64,000 bases of DNA from an uncultured Clostridia bacterium. Its GTDB lineage: Bacteria; Bacillota_A; Clostridia; TANB77; CAG-508. The stretch covers positions 1 to 64,000 of the forward strand of contig CANQLO010000002.1 of assembly GCA_947624715.1 (NCBI GenBank), given 5' to 3'. The position numbers and the translations under genes are program-made. Under the pieces are notes generated by a model. It was given only the letters and a program-made list of their open reading frames with translations. It did not search any database and was not told where the DNA came from. Below, piece by piece: positions 63,991 through 64,000 of the stretch (position 1 is the stretch's first letter; every line of letters starts with the position of its first letter).

Positions 63991-64000
63991 TATTTTTTAT

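Overview
This window comes from a very AT-rich, endospore-forming low-GC Gram-positive bacterium, most likely an uncultured clostridium. The evidence is SpoIIP, an SpoIIIE/FtsK translocase, a GerA-type germinant receptor operon, a class B sortase with LPxTG-like substrates, DisA, GGAGG ribosome binding sites and consensus sigma-A promoters. Almost every gene is on the minus strand. The exceptions are the germination operon and one kinase-like gene at 31.5-36.8 kb.

Layout. (1) 0.1-2.0 kb: a complete group IIC intron inserted directly behind an intrinsic terminator. (2) 2.2-5.3 kb: lysS, dfrA and thyA. (3) 5.4-16.8 kb: a surface module. It has one wall-anchored protein with a cohesin-like domain and an RPETG sorting signal, and three large secreted proteins (CAP domain, transglutaminase-like, propeller-like) that end in almost identical dockerins. 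A small membrane protein and a class B sortase complete it. (4) 16.9-31.4 kb: housekeeping and sporulation genes: recN, a membrane-anchored cyclophilin, disA, a frameshifted radA, a GH15 glycosidase, a beta-CASP hydrolase, an unknown coiled-coil gene, spoIIIE and spoIIP. (5) 31.5-36.8 kb (+): GerA/GerB/GerC and a HipA-like protein. (6) 36.9-41.8 kb: rnr, secG, a type III toxin-antitoxin locus (toxN with three 35-nt toxI repeats, plus a decayed second toxI), rubredoxin and pgi. (7) 41.8-63.9 kb: a Wzx/Wzy-type capsule locus with an initiating sugar transferase, PssD/PssE, two ATP-grasp proteins, an acetyltransferase, a propeller-glycosyltransferase fusion, flippase, polymerase, UDP-sugar enzymes (Ugd, epimerase, Glf), a galactofuranosyltransferase-like GT2, an acyltransferase and the Wzz/CpsD/CpsB regulators. 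Embedded in it is a second cohesin/dockerin pair: a GH10 glycosidase with a C-terminal dockerin, next to a small cohesin-like protein with an MPQTG signal.

Most interesting signals. Two separate cohesin-dockerin pairs, each with its own sortase-anchored cohesin-like protein, suggest a cellulosome-like way of mounting mostly non-cellulolytic proteins on the cell wall. G-homopolymers of 8, 7 and 6, rare in such AT-rich DNA, all lie in surface or capsule genes: the cohesin-protein signal peptide (in frame), the capsule acetyltransferase (out of frame) and the pssD/pssE junction. This fits contingency loci that switch surface structures on and off. The toxIN locus has a second, single-repeat toxI-like copy with an identical terminator. 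All functional statements are inferred from sequence motifs and family knowledge; no searches were run.
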